Assembly (NCBI GenBank): GCA_019240755.1
Contig: JAFAXS010000147.1
Span: 1 to 35,348, forward strand
DNA from: Vulcanimicrobiota bacterium
Lineage (GTDB): Bacteria; Vulcanimicrobiota; Vulcanimicrobiia; Vulcanimicrobiales; Vulcanimicrobiaceae
Direction of reading: 5' to 3'
DNA length: 35,348 nt
Shown piece after piece: positions 24,715 to 32,360 of the stretch. The notes under the pieces are model-generated. The model was not told the DNA's origin, searched no databases, and was given only the letters and a program-made list of their open reading frames with translations. Positions within the stretch are counted from its first letter, which is position 1, and each line of letters opens with the position of its first letter. The position numbers and the translations under genes are program-made.

Positions 24715-25148
24715 GTCTGCTCCGCCTCGCGCTTGAGCGCCGCCAGCATCATCTCGCTGTTCTCGCGGACTTTTTTCTCGAGAGTCGGGCCGATCAACTC
24801 GGCCAGTGTCGGCACGCCAAAATCATACTCAACGCCCAGCGCCACGTGCGTGACGCCATCGCGGTGTTCGAAGGTCCAGGCGCCCTCGAACTTGTCGAGA
24901 TCGCCCTCCACCAACTTGTAGTCAATCCGTAAGGCGGCGTCATCGAACACGTCTTCCTCTGTCCACTCAATCGGCGCCTCTTCCACGAGCGTCTTCCAGC
25001 GCGACACGACGCCGCCGGGCTGCCGCCGAAGGATCGTCACGCTCTCGACGTCGGGCATGAATTGCGGAAACCGTTCTTGGTCTTTTGCCAATTCGTAGAC
25101 GGTTTTTGCCGGAGCAGCGATGGCGATTCGCGTCTCAACATAGGGCAT
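24711..25148 (-). CDS. START/SRPBCC-fold protein (COQ10-like, polyketide cyclase family)
   Basis: 145 aa from ATG 25148. It opens PYVETRIAIAAPAKTVYELA and KDQERFPQFMPDVESV, the classic start of COQ10/aromatase-type SRPBCC proteins, and ends in a long amphipathic helix. The fold is a hydrophobic-ligand pocket. COQ10 members bind quinones or lipids. Coupling to the AAR-like gene (GTGA overlap) suggests it carries or presents a hydrophobic intermediate of the same pathway, which is inference. It starts 7 bases after the aminotransferase stop. Confidence 0.85.
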   Translation of the reverse strand: MPYVETRIAIAAPAKTVYELAKDQERFPQFMPDVESVTILRRQPGGVVSRWKTLVEEAPIEWTEEDVFDDAALRIDYKLVEGDLDKFEGAWTFEHRDGVTHVALGVEYDFGVPTLAELIGPTLEKKVRENSEMMLAALKREAEQT

Positions 25149-25155
25149 CGGGGCG

Positions 25156-26457
25156 TCAGCGCGCGGAGTCCGTCGGGAGCGTTCCCAGTTTTTCATAGGC
25201 CGCGGCGACGCCCTGACCCAGCGCGGACAGCGCACGATCGATCTCCGCGCCGCTAACGATCAGCGGCGGTTCGAGGCGGATCACGCGCTGTTGGTTCAGC
25301 GTCCACGCGGCGGTGACTCCGGCCCTGAGCATCTCCGGAATGATGAACCCACCGTAGCCTTCGTGCGTGAGCTCGACGCCCACGAGCAATCCGAGCCCGC
25401 GAGCCTCTCGAACGACGGTGGGATACTCCGTGGCGATCGCTTGCGCGCCGCCGAGCAACTGCTCTCCTCGCTCGCGCGCGCGTGCGACGAGGCCTTCTTC
25501 TTCCAAAACGTCCATGGCCGCGAGCGCGGCCGCGCACGCGATCTCGCTTCCGCCGAACGTCGAGGTGTGCACGAGCGGCGCGTCCCCGAACGCGCGCAGC
25601 CAAACGGCGGCGCGCGCGATCAACGCTCCGACCGGAATTACACCGCCGGAGAGGCCTTTAGCGAGCGTCATTACGTCGGGTACGACGCCGTCGCGATCGC
25701 AGGCGAACCGATAGCCGCAGCGTCCCAAACCCGTTTGCACTTCGTCGGCGATGAAGAGCGCGCCGAAGCGATCGCAGAGCTCGCGCACCGCCTGTAAGTA
25801 TCCGTGCGGCGGGATGTTGACGCCGCCCTCGGCCTGAACCGGCTCGACCACGAAGGCCGCCGCATCGCTCAACTCGCGTTCGAGCGCGTGCGCGTCGCCG
25901 TAGGGGATTGCGACCGAATCTGCGAGCAGCGGACGAAACTTCGATTGAAACGGCTCGCGGCCGCTGACGGAGAGCGCCCCGAGCGTCTTGCCGTGATAGG
26001 CGTCGACCGTGCTGACGATCTTCGCTCGGCCCGTCGCGGCGCGCGCGAGCTTGATCGCGCCCTCGATCGCTTCCGTTCCGCTGTTGCACCAAAACGAGAT
26101 TTGCAAGTCGCCGGGAGCGAGCTCCGCGAGACGGCGCGCGGCGCGCCCGAGCACGACGTTGAACATCGTCTTACCGGAGAGAGCCATCCGCTCCAGTTGT
26201 TCGCGCGCCGCGGCGACGACGCGCGGATGGCGATGGCCGAGCGTGAAGACGCCATAACCGCCGGCAAAATCGAGATACGCCTTCCCGCTCTGGTCCCAGA
26301 TCGTGCAGCCTTCCGCGCGCACCTCAACCGGCGAACCGGAAATTTTCATCACGCGCGCCAGCGGCGGATTCACGAACTGTTTGTAGTTCTCGTAGACCTC
26401 GGCCGCCAGCGCTTGCGCCGACTCGGCGCCATAAAGGTCGTCGCGCTCTTCAATCAT
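25156..26457 (-). CDS. Class III PLP-dependent aminotransferase (putrescine/ornithine/GABA type)
   Basis: 433 aa. Landmarks are NSGTEA (125-130), AYHGKTLGALS (153-163), Asp238 in FIADEVQTGLGR, which holds the PLP ring nitrogen, and Lys267 in TLAKGLSGGVIPVGA, the Schiff-base lysine. The family moves amino groups between omega-amines or amino acids and aldehydes or 2-oxo acids. Closest in feel are putrescine aminotransferases. It is the first gene of the set with the START, AAR-like and quinate-dehydrogenase-family genes. An aldehyde made by the AAR-like enzyme would be a natural substrate. Confidence 0.9.
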   Translation of the reverse strand: MIEERDDLYGAESAQALAAEVYENYKQFVNPPLARVMKISGSPVEVRAEGCTIWDQSGKAYLDFAGGYGVFTLGHRHPRVVAAAREQLERMALSGKTMFNVVLGRAARRLAELAPGDLQISFWCNSGTEAIEGAIKLARAATGRAKIVSTVDAYHGKTLGALSVSGREPFQSKFRPLLADSVAIPYGDAHALERELSDAAAFVVEPVQAEGGVNIPPHGYLQAVRELCDRFGALFIADEVQTGLGRCGYRFACDRDGVVPDVMTLAKGLSGGVIPVGALIARAAVWLRAFGDAPLVHTSTFGGSEIACAAALAAMDVLEEEGLVARARERGEQLLGGAQAIATEYPTVVREARGLGLLVGVELTHEGYGGFIIPEMLRAGVTAAWTLNQQRVIRLEPPLIVSGAEIDRALSALGQGVAAAYEKLGTLPTDSAR

Positions 26458-26503
26458 GTGATAACACCTTGCCGTTTTGAAGCTTGCGCGTGATGGGCTC
26501 GAG

Positions 26504-26577
26504 GCCCCTGTAGCTCAATTGAATAGAGCTCGGTTCCGACTAAACCGAAGATGCGGGTTTGAGTCCCGCCGGGGGTG
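26504..26577 (+). tRNA. tRNA-like gene with an aberrant anticodon loop
   Basis: A full cloverleaf can be drawn: acceptor GCCCCTG/CGGGGGT, D stem GCTC/GAGC, anticodon stem CGGTT/AACCG, T stem GCGGG/CCCGC, discriminator G. CCA is not encoded. The body resembles bacterial tRNA-Arg. With a normal 7-base loop (CCGACTA) the anticodon would be GAC, but position 33 is C instead of the universal U. A 9-base loop (TCCGACTAA) would place CCG (Arg) after a U. G19 and C56 are replaced by A and U together. It could be a decaying tRNA gene or one with a special role. Confidence 0.6.
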
Positions 26578-26704
26578 CTCGTCCCGCCTGAGCATCTTGA
26601 CGCGGCCCAGTCACCCGCGCTACAGTTGGGGTGTTTAGTCGGGACCGTGCTTACGTTGTAAGCTACAGAAGAACGGGGACGGAGAGATCCGGCCTCGTTT
26701 TTTT
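26578..26704 (+). other. tRNA 3' flank with anticodon-complementary stretch and T-tract
   Basis: No gene was found between the tRNA and dus. GTTTAGTCGGGACC (26633-26646) can pair with the tRNA anticodon arm GGTTCCGACTAAAC (26532-26545) over 14 positions, one of them G-U. A small hairpin CTTAC-GTT-GTAAG follows at 26650-26662. A run of nine T at 26697-26705 could end a plus-strand transcript. Confidence 0.5.
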
Positions 26705-27700
26705 TCATGCTGCCACTAAGGCGGATGCTTCGAGCCGCTCGATCGTTGCTTCGATCAACGCCGTCGCATCGGCGGCGCGATCCAAGCGCATGATCTGTTC
26801 GCGCAACATCGCGGCGCCGGAGATGCCTTTGAGATAGAGCGCGACGTGCTTGCGCATTTGCGGAACGGCCCGCGACTCGCCCAACTCGTGTACCATCGTT
26901 CGATAGTGCACGAGCGCAAAGCGCAAGCGATCGGGCGCGGACGGCACCGGCGACGCCGCCCGCCCCTCCATTAGGTCGCGAATCTGCGTGATGAGCCACG
27001 GATTCCCGAGCGTCGCTCGGCCGAGCATGATCGCATCGACGCCGCTGTCGCGCATCTTTGCGATTGCGTCATGCGGATCGTCCAGATCGCCGTTGCCGAT
27101 GACCGGAACGTCCACGGCCCGCTTGAGGCGAGCGATGTGCTCCCAATCGGCCGCGCCCTTGTAAAACTGCTTCGCCGTGCGCGCGTGCAGCGTGACGGCC
27201 CGCACGCCGACGCTTTGCGCGCGGCGCGCGACGTCAACGTAGACGAGCGAATCGTCGCTCCAACCCAGACGCATCTTCATCGTCACGGGACAGTCGACGG
27301 CGCCGACGACCGCGCGCATGATCGCCTCGCAGCGATCCGGATCGCGCAAGCACGCCGAGCCGCCGTTGGTCTTCGTGACTTTCGGGGCCGGACAACCGAA
27401 GTTGATGTCGACGATGTCGGCCCCGCACTCGCGCACTACCTTCGCGGCCAGCGCCATCGTGCTCGGATCGTCGCCCCACAGTTGCGTCGAGACGGGCCGC
27501 TCGAGGCCGTGCTGATCGATCATCTCCATCGTGCGCCGGCTCCCGTACGCCAGCGCATTCGACGAAACGAACTCCGTCACGGTCAGGCCGAGCCCGAAGG
27601 GACGATAGAGCGCGCGCATCGTCCGGTTCGTCACGCCGGACATCGGCGCGAGAATCAGCGGCGGCCAAATCTCGATCGAGCCTATCGCCAGCGGTCGCAT
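26705..27700 (-). CDS. dusB: tRNA-dihydrouridine synthase (DusB type)
   Basis: 331 aa. It reduces uridines in the tRNA D-loop using FMN. Landmarks are LILAPMSGVTNRTMRALYR, VDINFGCPAPKVTKTNGGSA with the catalytic-type Cys, VTLHARTAKQFYKGAADWEH, and IGNGDL for FMN phosphate binding. It begins 6 bases after the coaX stop, so it is read with the CoA genes, an arrangement also seen in other bacteria. The tRNA gene lies downstream on the opposite strand. Confidence 0.95.
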   Translation of the reverse strand: MRPLAIGSIEIWPPLILAPMSGVTNRTMRALYRPFGLGLTVTEFVSSNALAYGSRRTMEMIDQHGLERPVSTQLWGDDPSTMALAAKVVRECGADIVDINFGCPAPKVTKTNGGSACLRDPDRCEAIMRAVVGAVDCPVTMKMRLGWSDDSLVYVDVARRAQSVGVRAVTLHARTAKQFYKGAADWEHIARLKRAVDVPVIGNGDLDDPHDAIAKMRDSGVDAIMLGRATLGNPWLITQIRDLMEGRAASPVPSAPDRLRFALVHYRTMVHELGESRAVPQMRKHVALYLKGISGAAMLREQIMRLDRAADATALIEATIERLEASALVAA

Positions 27701-27706
27701 CCGCGC

Positions 27707-28471
27707 TTATTTGGCTCCCGCGGCCGCAAAGCGCTGCAATCCGAACAGGCTCAGGTGCGGCTCCATCGCGTCGACCGCCGTGGTTTGCGCGGCGACGATC
27801 GACGCGAGGCCGCCGGTCGCCACCACGCGCGCGTCCACGCCCATCTCCGCGCGCATGCGCGCGACGATCGCTTCGATTTGGCCGGCAAAGCCGAAGAGGA
27901 TGCCGCTCTGGAGGGCTTCGATCGTGTTGCGTCCGATCGAGTGTCTCGGCGGCTCCAACGCGACCTGCGGCAGCTTCGCGGTGCGCCCGATCAAGGCGTC
28001 GATAGAGATACTCACTCCGGGCGCAATCGCTACGCCGAGATATTCTCCCTGCGGCGAAATCGCGATGAAGACGGTGGCAGTACCGAAGCTGACGACGATC
28101 AACGGTGCGCCGAAGATCTCGCGCGCGCCGATCGCCGCCGCAACCAAGTCGGCACCCACTTCGGACGGATTCTCCGTGCGGATCGCGATGAGCCCTTGCG
28201 TTTCCGGCTTCAAGAATACGGGCGACGCCGCGAACACGTTCGTACACGCGGCGTCCACGATCGCGTCGAGTCCCGGGACGACGCTCGCCACCGCGATCTC
28301 GGTGATGTCGGGCGCTGCGACGCCGCCGGCGGCAAAGAGTTGTGCGAACAAGACGGCGTGCTCGTCGGGCGTACGTAGCTCCGTCGTGACGCGCCACGTT
28401 CGTACCAGTCGTTCGCCGTCGAAACAGCCGAGTTTCGTCTCGGTGTTGCCGACGTCGATCGCTAAGAGCAC
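27707..28471 (-). CDS. coaX: Type III pantothenate kinase
   Basis: 254 aa from GTG 28471, overlapping the coaBC stop by 10 bases. It opens LLAIDVGNTETKLGCFDG with the phosphate-loop Asp of the acetate/sugar kinase fold. ENPSEVGADLVAAAIGA and VSFGTATVFIAISPQGEYLG are CoaX signatures. It phosphorylates pantothenate, the first step of CoA synthesis, and unlike CoaA is not feedback-inhibited by CoA. An open frame continues upstream but belongs to coaBC's shadow. Confidence 0.95.
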   Translation of the reverse strand: MLLAIDVGNTETKLGCFDGERLVRTWRVTTELRTPDEHAVLFAQLFAAGGVAAPDITEIAVASVVPGLDAIVDAACTNVFAASPVFLKPETQGLIAIRTENPSEVGADLVAAAIGAREIFGAPLIVVSFGTATVFIAISPQGEYLGVAIAPGVSISIDALIGRTAKLPQVALEPPRHSIGRNTIEALQSGILFGFAGQIEAIVARMRAEMGVDARVVATGGLASIVAAQTTAVDAMEPHLSLFGLQRFAAAGAK

Positions 28472-29640
28472 CGCATCAGCTCCCCGACCGCATCGAGCAG
28501 CCGCGCCGCCAGCGTCGCCTTGTCCGCGCGTCCGAGCTCGCGGCGGCCGTCTTCTCCCCACAGCAGCACCAGCTCGTTCTCGCCGGTACCGAAGCCGCGC
28601 TCGCCGGCCACGTCGTTCACCGCGATCGCATCCAAGTGTTTGGCGCGCAGCTTCGCGCGCGCATGGCGTTCGTGATCCTCGGTCTCGGCGGCGAACCCCA
28701 CCAAGAACGTGTTCCCCTTGCGCTCGCCCAGCGCTGCGAGCACGTCCGGATTCGGCTCGAACGCGACGGTCAGCGCATCGCCGCTCTTCTTGAGCTTCGA
28801 GTCCGAGGCGTGCGCGGGTCGCCAATCGGCGACGGCCGCGGTCGCAATCGTCAGGTCGGCGCCGACGGCGCACTGCAGCGCCGCGGCGCAGAGTTCTTGT
28901 GCGGTCGAAAAGCGCACGACGTCTACTCCCGCCGGAGGCTCCAGCAGCGTCGGCCCGAGCAGCAACGTCACCGCGGCGCCGCGCAGAGCGGCTTCGCGGG
29001 CCAACGCGATGCCGGTTGCGCCGGTGGAGGCGTTGCTCGCAAAGCGCACGGGATCGAAAGGTTCGCGCGTGGGCCCCGCGGTGATCGCAACGCGCTTGCC
29101 CTGGAGGCTGCGGCGCCGCGCGAAGGCCCGATCGAGCGCGTCAACGATTCGTTCCGGCGACGCCAGGCGACCCATGCCGCTCTCGCGTTCGGCCAAAAAT
29201 CCCCGCTCGGGATCCACGATCTCGTAGCCGCGCGCCTGCAAGGCGCGCAGATTCGCTTGCGTCGCGCCGTCTTCGTACATCGCATCGTTCATTGCCGGCG
29301 CCAAGATTCGCGGAATGCGGGCGGCTAAGAGCGCCGACGTCAGCAGATCATCTGCGATGCCGGCCGCGAGCTTCGCGATGAGGTTCGCCGTCGCCGGTGC
29401 GACGAGCGCGACGTCGGCCTCGCGCACCAGGCGTATGTGCGGAATGCGCTCCGGCGCATCCCAGAGCGATGTGTACACTGGTCGCGCCGTCAGCGAGGCA
29501 AACGTGAGCGGAGCGATGAAGCGCTGCGCGGCCGCCGTCATGATCACGTCGATGGTTACTCCGCGCTGCACGAGCGTGCTCGCGATCGCGGCGGCCTTGT
29601 ACGCCGCGATGCCGCCGCAGACGCCGAGCAGCACTCTCAC
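28462..29640 (-). CDS. coaBC: Bifunctional phosphopantothenoylcysteine decarboxylase/phosphopantothenate-cysteine ligase
   Basis: 392 aa. The N-terminal CoaC flavoprotein half (1-~175) has VCGGIAAYKAAAI, PHIRLVREADVALVAPATAN and ILAPAMNDAMY. The C-terminal CoaB half starts KRVAITAGPTREPFDPVRF and contains SNASTGATGIALAREA. It adds Cys to 4'-phosphopantothenate and decarboxylates the product. The start overlaps the panC stop by 4 bases. Confidence 0.96.
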   Translation of the reverse strand: MRVLLGVCGGIAAYKAAAIASTLVQRGVTIDVIMTAAAQRFIAPLTFASLTARPVYTSLWDAPERIPHIRLVREADVALVAPATANLIAKLAAGIADDLLTSALLAARIPRILAPAMNDAMYEDGATQANLRALQARGYEIVDPERGFLAERESGMGRLASPERIVDALDRAFARRRSLQGKRVAITAGPTREPFDPVRFASNASTGATGIALAREAALRGAAVTLLLGPTLLEPPAGVDVVRFSTAQELCAAALQCAVGADLTIATAAVADWRPAHASDSKLKKSGDALTVAFEPNPDVLAALGERKGNTFLVGFAAETEDHERHARAKLRAKHLDAIAVNDVAGERGFGTGENELVLLWGEDGRRELGRADKATLAARLLDAVGELMRCS

Positions 29641-30464
29641 GCGTTGACCCTGACGTTGTCGATGAGCCGCGTCGTGCCGAAACGCGCCGCCGCCACGAGC
29701 AACGCGGGACCTTCGGAGCGTTCGAGCGTCGCGAACGTCACCGGGTCGACGAGGTCGAGATAGTCGAGGGTGGCGCCGGCAGCGAGCGCCGCGCGTCCTC
29801 GCGCGATCGCCTGTTCTTTGGAACGCTTGCCCTCCAGCGCCTCGCGCGCCGCCGTCAGCGCGCGATAGAGTGACGGCGCCCGCGCGCGTTGCGTTTCATC
29901 CAGATAGCGGTTGCGGCTTGAGAGCGCCAGTCCGTCGTCCTCTCGAACCGTCGCGACCATCTCGACGTCCACCGGGATGTTGAGATCCGCGATCATCTTT
30001 TGAAGGATTGCCGCCTGTTGCGCGTCTTTCTCGCCGAGCACCAGCACGTCGGGAGCGACGATGTTGAGCAGCTTGGCGACGATCGTCGTGACGCCGCGGA
30101 AGTGGTGCGGCCGGTACGCACCCTCAAAGGCGGTGCCGAGCGAGCCGACTTCGACGAGCGTCGAGAAGCCCCGCGGATAGAGCTCGCGCGCTTCCGGCAG
30201 AAAGAGTATGTCGGCTCCGGCGGCCTCCAGCTTCGCGCGATCGCTCTCTGCGTCGCGGGGATACGCCGCAAAGTCCTCGTCGGGACCGAACTGCAGCGGA
30301 TTGACGAAGATCGAGACGGCCACGGTGGCGGCACGCCCCCGAGCGCGGCGAACCAACTCCAGATGGCCGTCGTGCAACGCGCCCATCGTGGGAACGAAGG
30401 CGAGCGGACGCTCCGACGCGCCGAAGAGCGCGCGCGCCCGCGCGACGTTGTGCGCTAGTTCCAT
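29637..30464 (-). CDS. panC: Pantothenate synthetase
   Basis: 275 aa, standard length. It condenses pantoate and beta-alanine with ATP. Landmarks are FVPTMGALHDGHLELVRRA with the HxGH-type nucleotide motif, VSIFVNPLQFGPDEDF, VLGEKDAQQAAIL and DGLALSSRNRYL. With coaBC and coaX downstream it forms a pantothenate-to-CoA operon. panB and panD are not in the window. Confidence 0.97.
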   Translation of the reverse strand: MELAHNVARARALFGASERPLAFVPTMGALHDGHLELVRRARGRAATVAVSIFVNPLQFGPDEDFAAYPRDAESDRAKLEAAGADILFLPEARELYPRGFSTLVEVGSLGTAFEGAYRPHHFRGVTTIVAKLLNIVAPDVLVLGEKDAQQAAILQKMIADLNIPVDVEMVATVREDDGLALSSRNRYLDETQRARAPSLYRALTAAREALEGKRSKEQAIARGRAALAAGATLDYLDLVDPVTFATLERSEGPALLVAAARFGTTRLIDNVRVNA

Positions 30465-30474
30465 TGAAGTAAGT

Positions 30475-30768
30475 CTAGGCGCGCGTCACTCGCAGGACGG
30501 TGCGGCCGACCGTGAACGGAACGCCGAGCGGAAGCGGCACGTCGCCGGTCACGGGCTTGCCGTTCAGCCGCGTTCCGTTGCGGCTGCGCAGGTCGGTCAG
30601 GCAAATTGCGCCGTCGTCGTTGCGCAAGCGGGCGTGCTGCCGGGAAACGTAGCGATCGAGTGCGAGGCAGGCCTGCGCGACCGCTTCATCTCGGCCGATC
30701 GTGATCTCTCGCTCGAAGGGCCAGGTCTTCCCGTCGAGCGGCCCGCTGAGCACTTCGAGCAGGTACAT
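30475..30768 (-). CDS. Stand-alone FHA domain protein
   Basis: 97 aa, entirely one forkhead-associated domain. The phosphothreonine-binding residues are visible: GR near residue 25, SRQHARL (about 42-48) and RSRNGTRLNG (about 61-70). There is no signal peptide or second domain. It lies 10 bases upstream of panC on the same strand, so it is probably co-transcribed with the CoA genes. A partner kinase is not present in the window. Confidence 0.9.
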   Translation of the reverse strand: MYLLEVLSGPLDGKTWPFEREITIGRDEAVAQACLALDRYVSRQHARLRNDDGAICLTDLRSRNGTRLNGKPVTGDVPLPLGVPFTVGRTVLRVTRA

Positions 30769-30786
30769 GGCGGCCAGCCCTTCTTA

Positions 30787-31064
30787 GGGAAGCTCTGAAG
30801 AAGTCGCTGCATCGATCGCAGCGAGCAGTTTTGCCGCAGCTCTAGGCGCGGCCGAGGGAGCATAGTAGTTGGCTCTGTGACTGAGGACGCAACAAAGAGA
30901 TGCGGTAAAACTGCCGCTGCCCAGAGGGTTTGGCCGCAAAGCCGCCATCTGCGTTGTCGAAGACTCGGTCACAGACCCCTTCGAGTATGCTCCCTCGCCT
31001 TCTCCTAGCACCTGGCGGCTTTGCGGTTCAAACGATCGATACATGGACTTCTTCAGAGCTTCCC
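30787..31064. mobile_element. 278-bp foldback/MITE-like element with 19-bp terminal inverted repeats
   Basis: The ends GGGAAGCTCTGAAGAAGTC (30787-30805) and its exact reverse complement (31046-31064) are perfect inverted repeats. Matching continues a few bases inward through ATCGATCG. Internal inverted arms are also present (CGAGGGAGCATA with its complement near 30985-30998; CTGTGAC with GTCACAG), so most of the element folds back on itself. No credible transposase is encoded. A clear target-site duplication was not seen. The element fills the 324-base gap between the PLP gene's stop and the FHA gene's start, where no other gene was found. Confidence 0.75.
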
Positions 31065-31092
31065 CAGGCAATCCGCCTGCCTCCTGGCACGA

Positions 31093-32337
31093 CTACGCGG
31101 CGACGGCCCGCGCGGCGAAGAGCGCTCCGAGATAGGAATGGGCGGTGCTGACGCCGCCCTGAACGTAGACCTCGAACGGCGGCCGGAGCGGAGCGTCGCA
31201 CGAGAGCTCGAGGGTGGACCCGGCGACGAAAGCGCCGGACGACATCACGACCGGCTCCGCGTACCCCGGCACGGCGCCCGGTTCGGGCCGGAAGCGCGCG
31301 TTGACCGGCAGCGCCGCCTGAAGACCGCCGGCGAATTGCTCGATGCTCTGCGCCGAGCCCAGACGAATCGCTTGGACGATGTCGGTGCGCAGCGCACCGG
31401 CCTTCGGTTCCACCTCGTAACCGAGGCCTTCGAAAAGCGCGGCCCAAAAGTCCAGTCCGCGCAGCGTCTGCGCGACGATCAGCGGCGCCTGAAAAAGCCC
31501 CTGCACGAGCGCGCGGCCGAACCCTAACGTCGGACCGAGCGCCGCACCCAACCCCGGTGCGTAGACTCTCGCAGCGACGCGGTCGACGAGGGTTGCTCGT
31601 CCGGCCACGTAGCCGCCGGCCGGCGCCATCGAGCCGCCGGCGTTCTTGATGAGCGAACCGACGATCAGGTCAACGTTCTCGCTCGGCTCGCGCTCCTCGA
31701 CCAGCTCGCCGTAGCAGTTGTCCACCACGACGACCGCATGCGGCGCGCGCGCCTTGACTAGAGCCCCGGCCGCCTCGCACTGCGCGACGCGCAGCGACGG
31801 GCGCGGCGCGTACCCGCGGGAGCGCTGCACGAACGCAACGGCAACGTCGCCGGAACGCAGCGCACGTTCGATTGCGGCAAAATCCGGCTCGCCGTCGCGC
31901 CGGAGCGCGACTTCGCGGTATTCCACGCCGGTCGAGACGAGGCAATGCGGTGCGTCCGCGATCGCATTACGCAGCGTATCGTACGGCCGCCCTGAGATCG
32001 AGAGCAGCGCCTTTCCAGGCGGCGCGCACGCGCTGAGCGCGGCGACGATCGCATGCGTTCCGCTGACGATGGAAAGCCGCGCCAGCGCGCGTTCGGCCTG
32101 AAAGATTCGGCAGAGCAGCGACTCGTATCTCGCCCTCGCCGCATCGTCGTAGCCGTAGCCCAGGGTGCCCGCCAAGTCGCTCTCGACGATTCCCTCGTCG
32201 AGAAACGCCTGCAACACGTTCGCAGCGACGCGATCTTGCGACGGATACGTGAGGTTCCTCGCGCGCTCGTACGCCGCCGTCGCCGCATCGCGCACTCGCC
32301 CGGTTATGCCGAACCGTTCGCACAGCAGCTCAATCAT
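31093..32337 (-). CDS. Aluminium-resistance-type PLP enzyme (methionine gamma-lyase-like, COG4100)
   Basis: 414 aa. The fold-type I signature is VVVDNCYGELVEEREPSENV followed by IVGSLIKNAGGSMAPAGGYV, whose Lys is the PLP lysine. GTLGYGYDDAARARYE and ERALARLSIVSGTHAIVAAL are further family blocks. These proteins are annotated from an aluminium-tolerance phenotype and resemble cystathionine/methionine lyases. The true substrate is uncertain. In many Gram-positives a relative lies near lexA, as here (two genes downstream of lexA, same strand). Confidence 0.92.
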   Translation of the reverse strand: MIELLCERFGITGRVRDAATAAYERARNLTYPSQDRVAANVLQAFLDEGIVESDLAGTLGYGYDDAARARYESLLCRIFQAERALARLSIVSGTHAIVAALSACAPPGKALLSISGRPYDTLRNAIADAPHCLVSTGVEYREVALRRDGEPDFAAIERALRSGDVAVAFVQRSRGYAPRPSLRVAQCEAAGALVKARAPHAVVVVDNCYGELVEEREPSENVDLIVGSLIKNAGGSMAPAGGYVAGRATLVDRVAARVYAPGLGAALGPTLGFGRALVQGLFQAPLIVAQTLRGLDFWAALFEGLGYEVEPKAGALRTDIVQAIRLGSAQSIEQFAGGLQAALPVNARFRPEPGAVPGYAEPVVMSSGAFVAGSTLELSCDAPLRPPFEVYVQGGVSTAHSYLGALFAARAVAA

Positions 32338-32360
32338 GTTCGACTGCGCTCAGCACAAGT

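Noticed and set aside
26504-26577. Plain call of tRNA-Val(GAC)
   Set aside because: The GAC reading requires C33 and the body looks like tRNA-Arg, so no isotype is asserted.
30784-31071. 95-aa open frame spanning the foldback element
   Set aside because: It is formed by the inverted repeats themselves and shows no transposase motif. Treated as chance coding.
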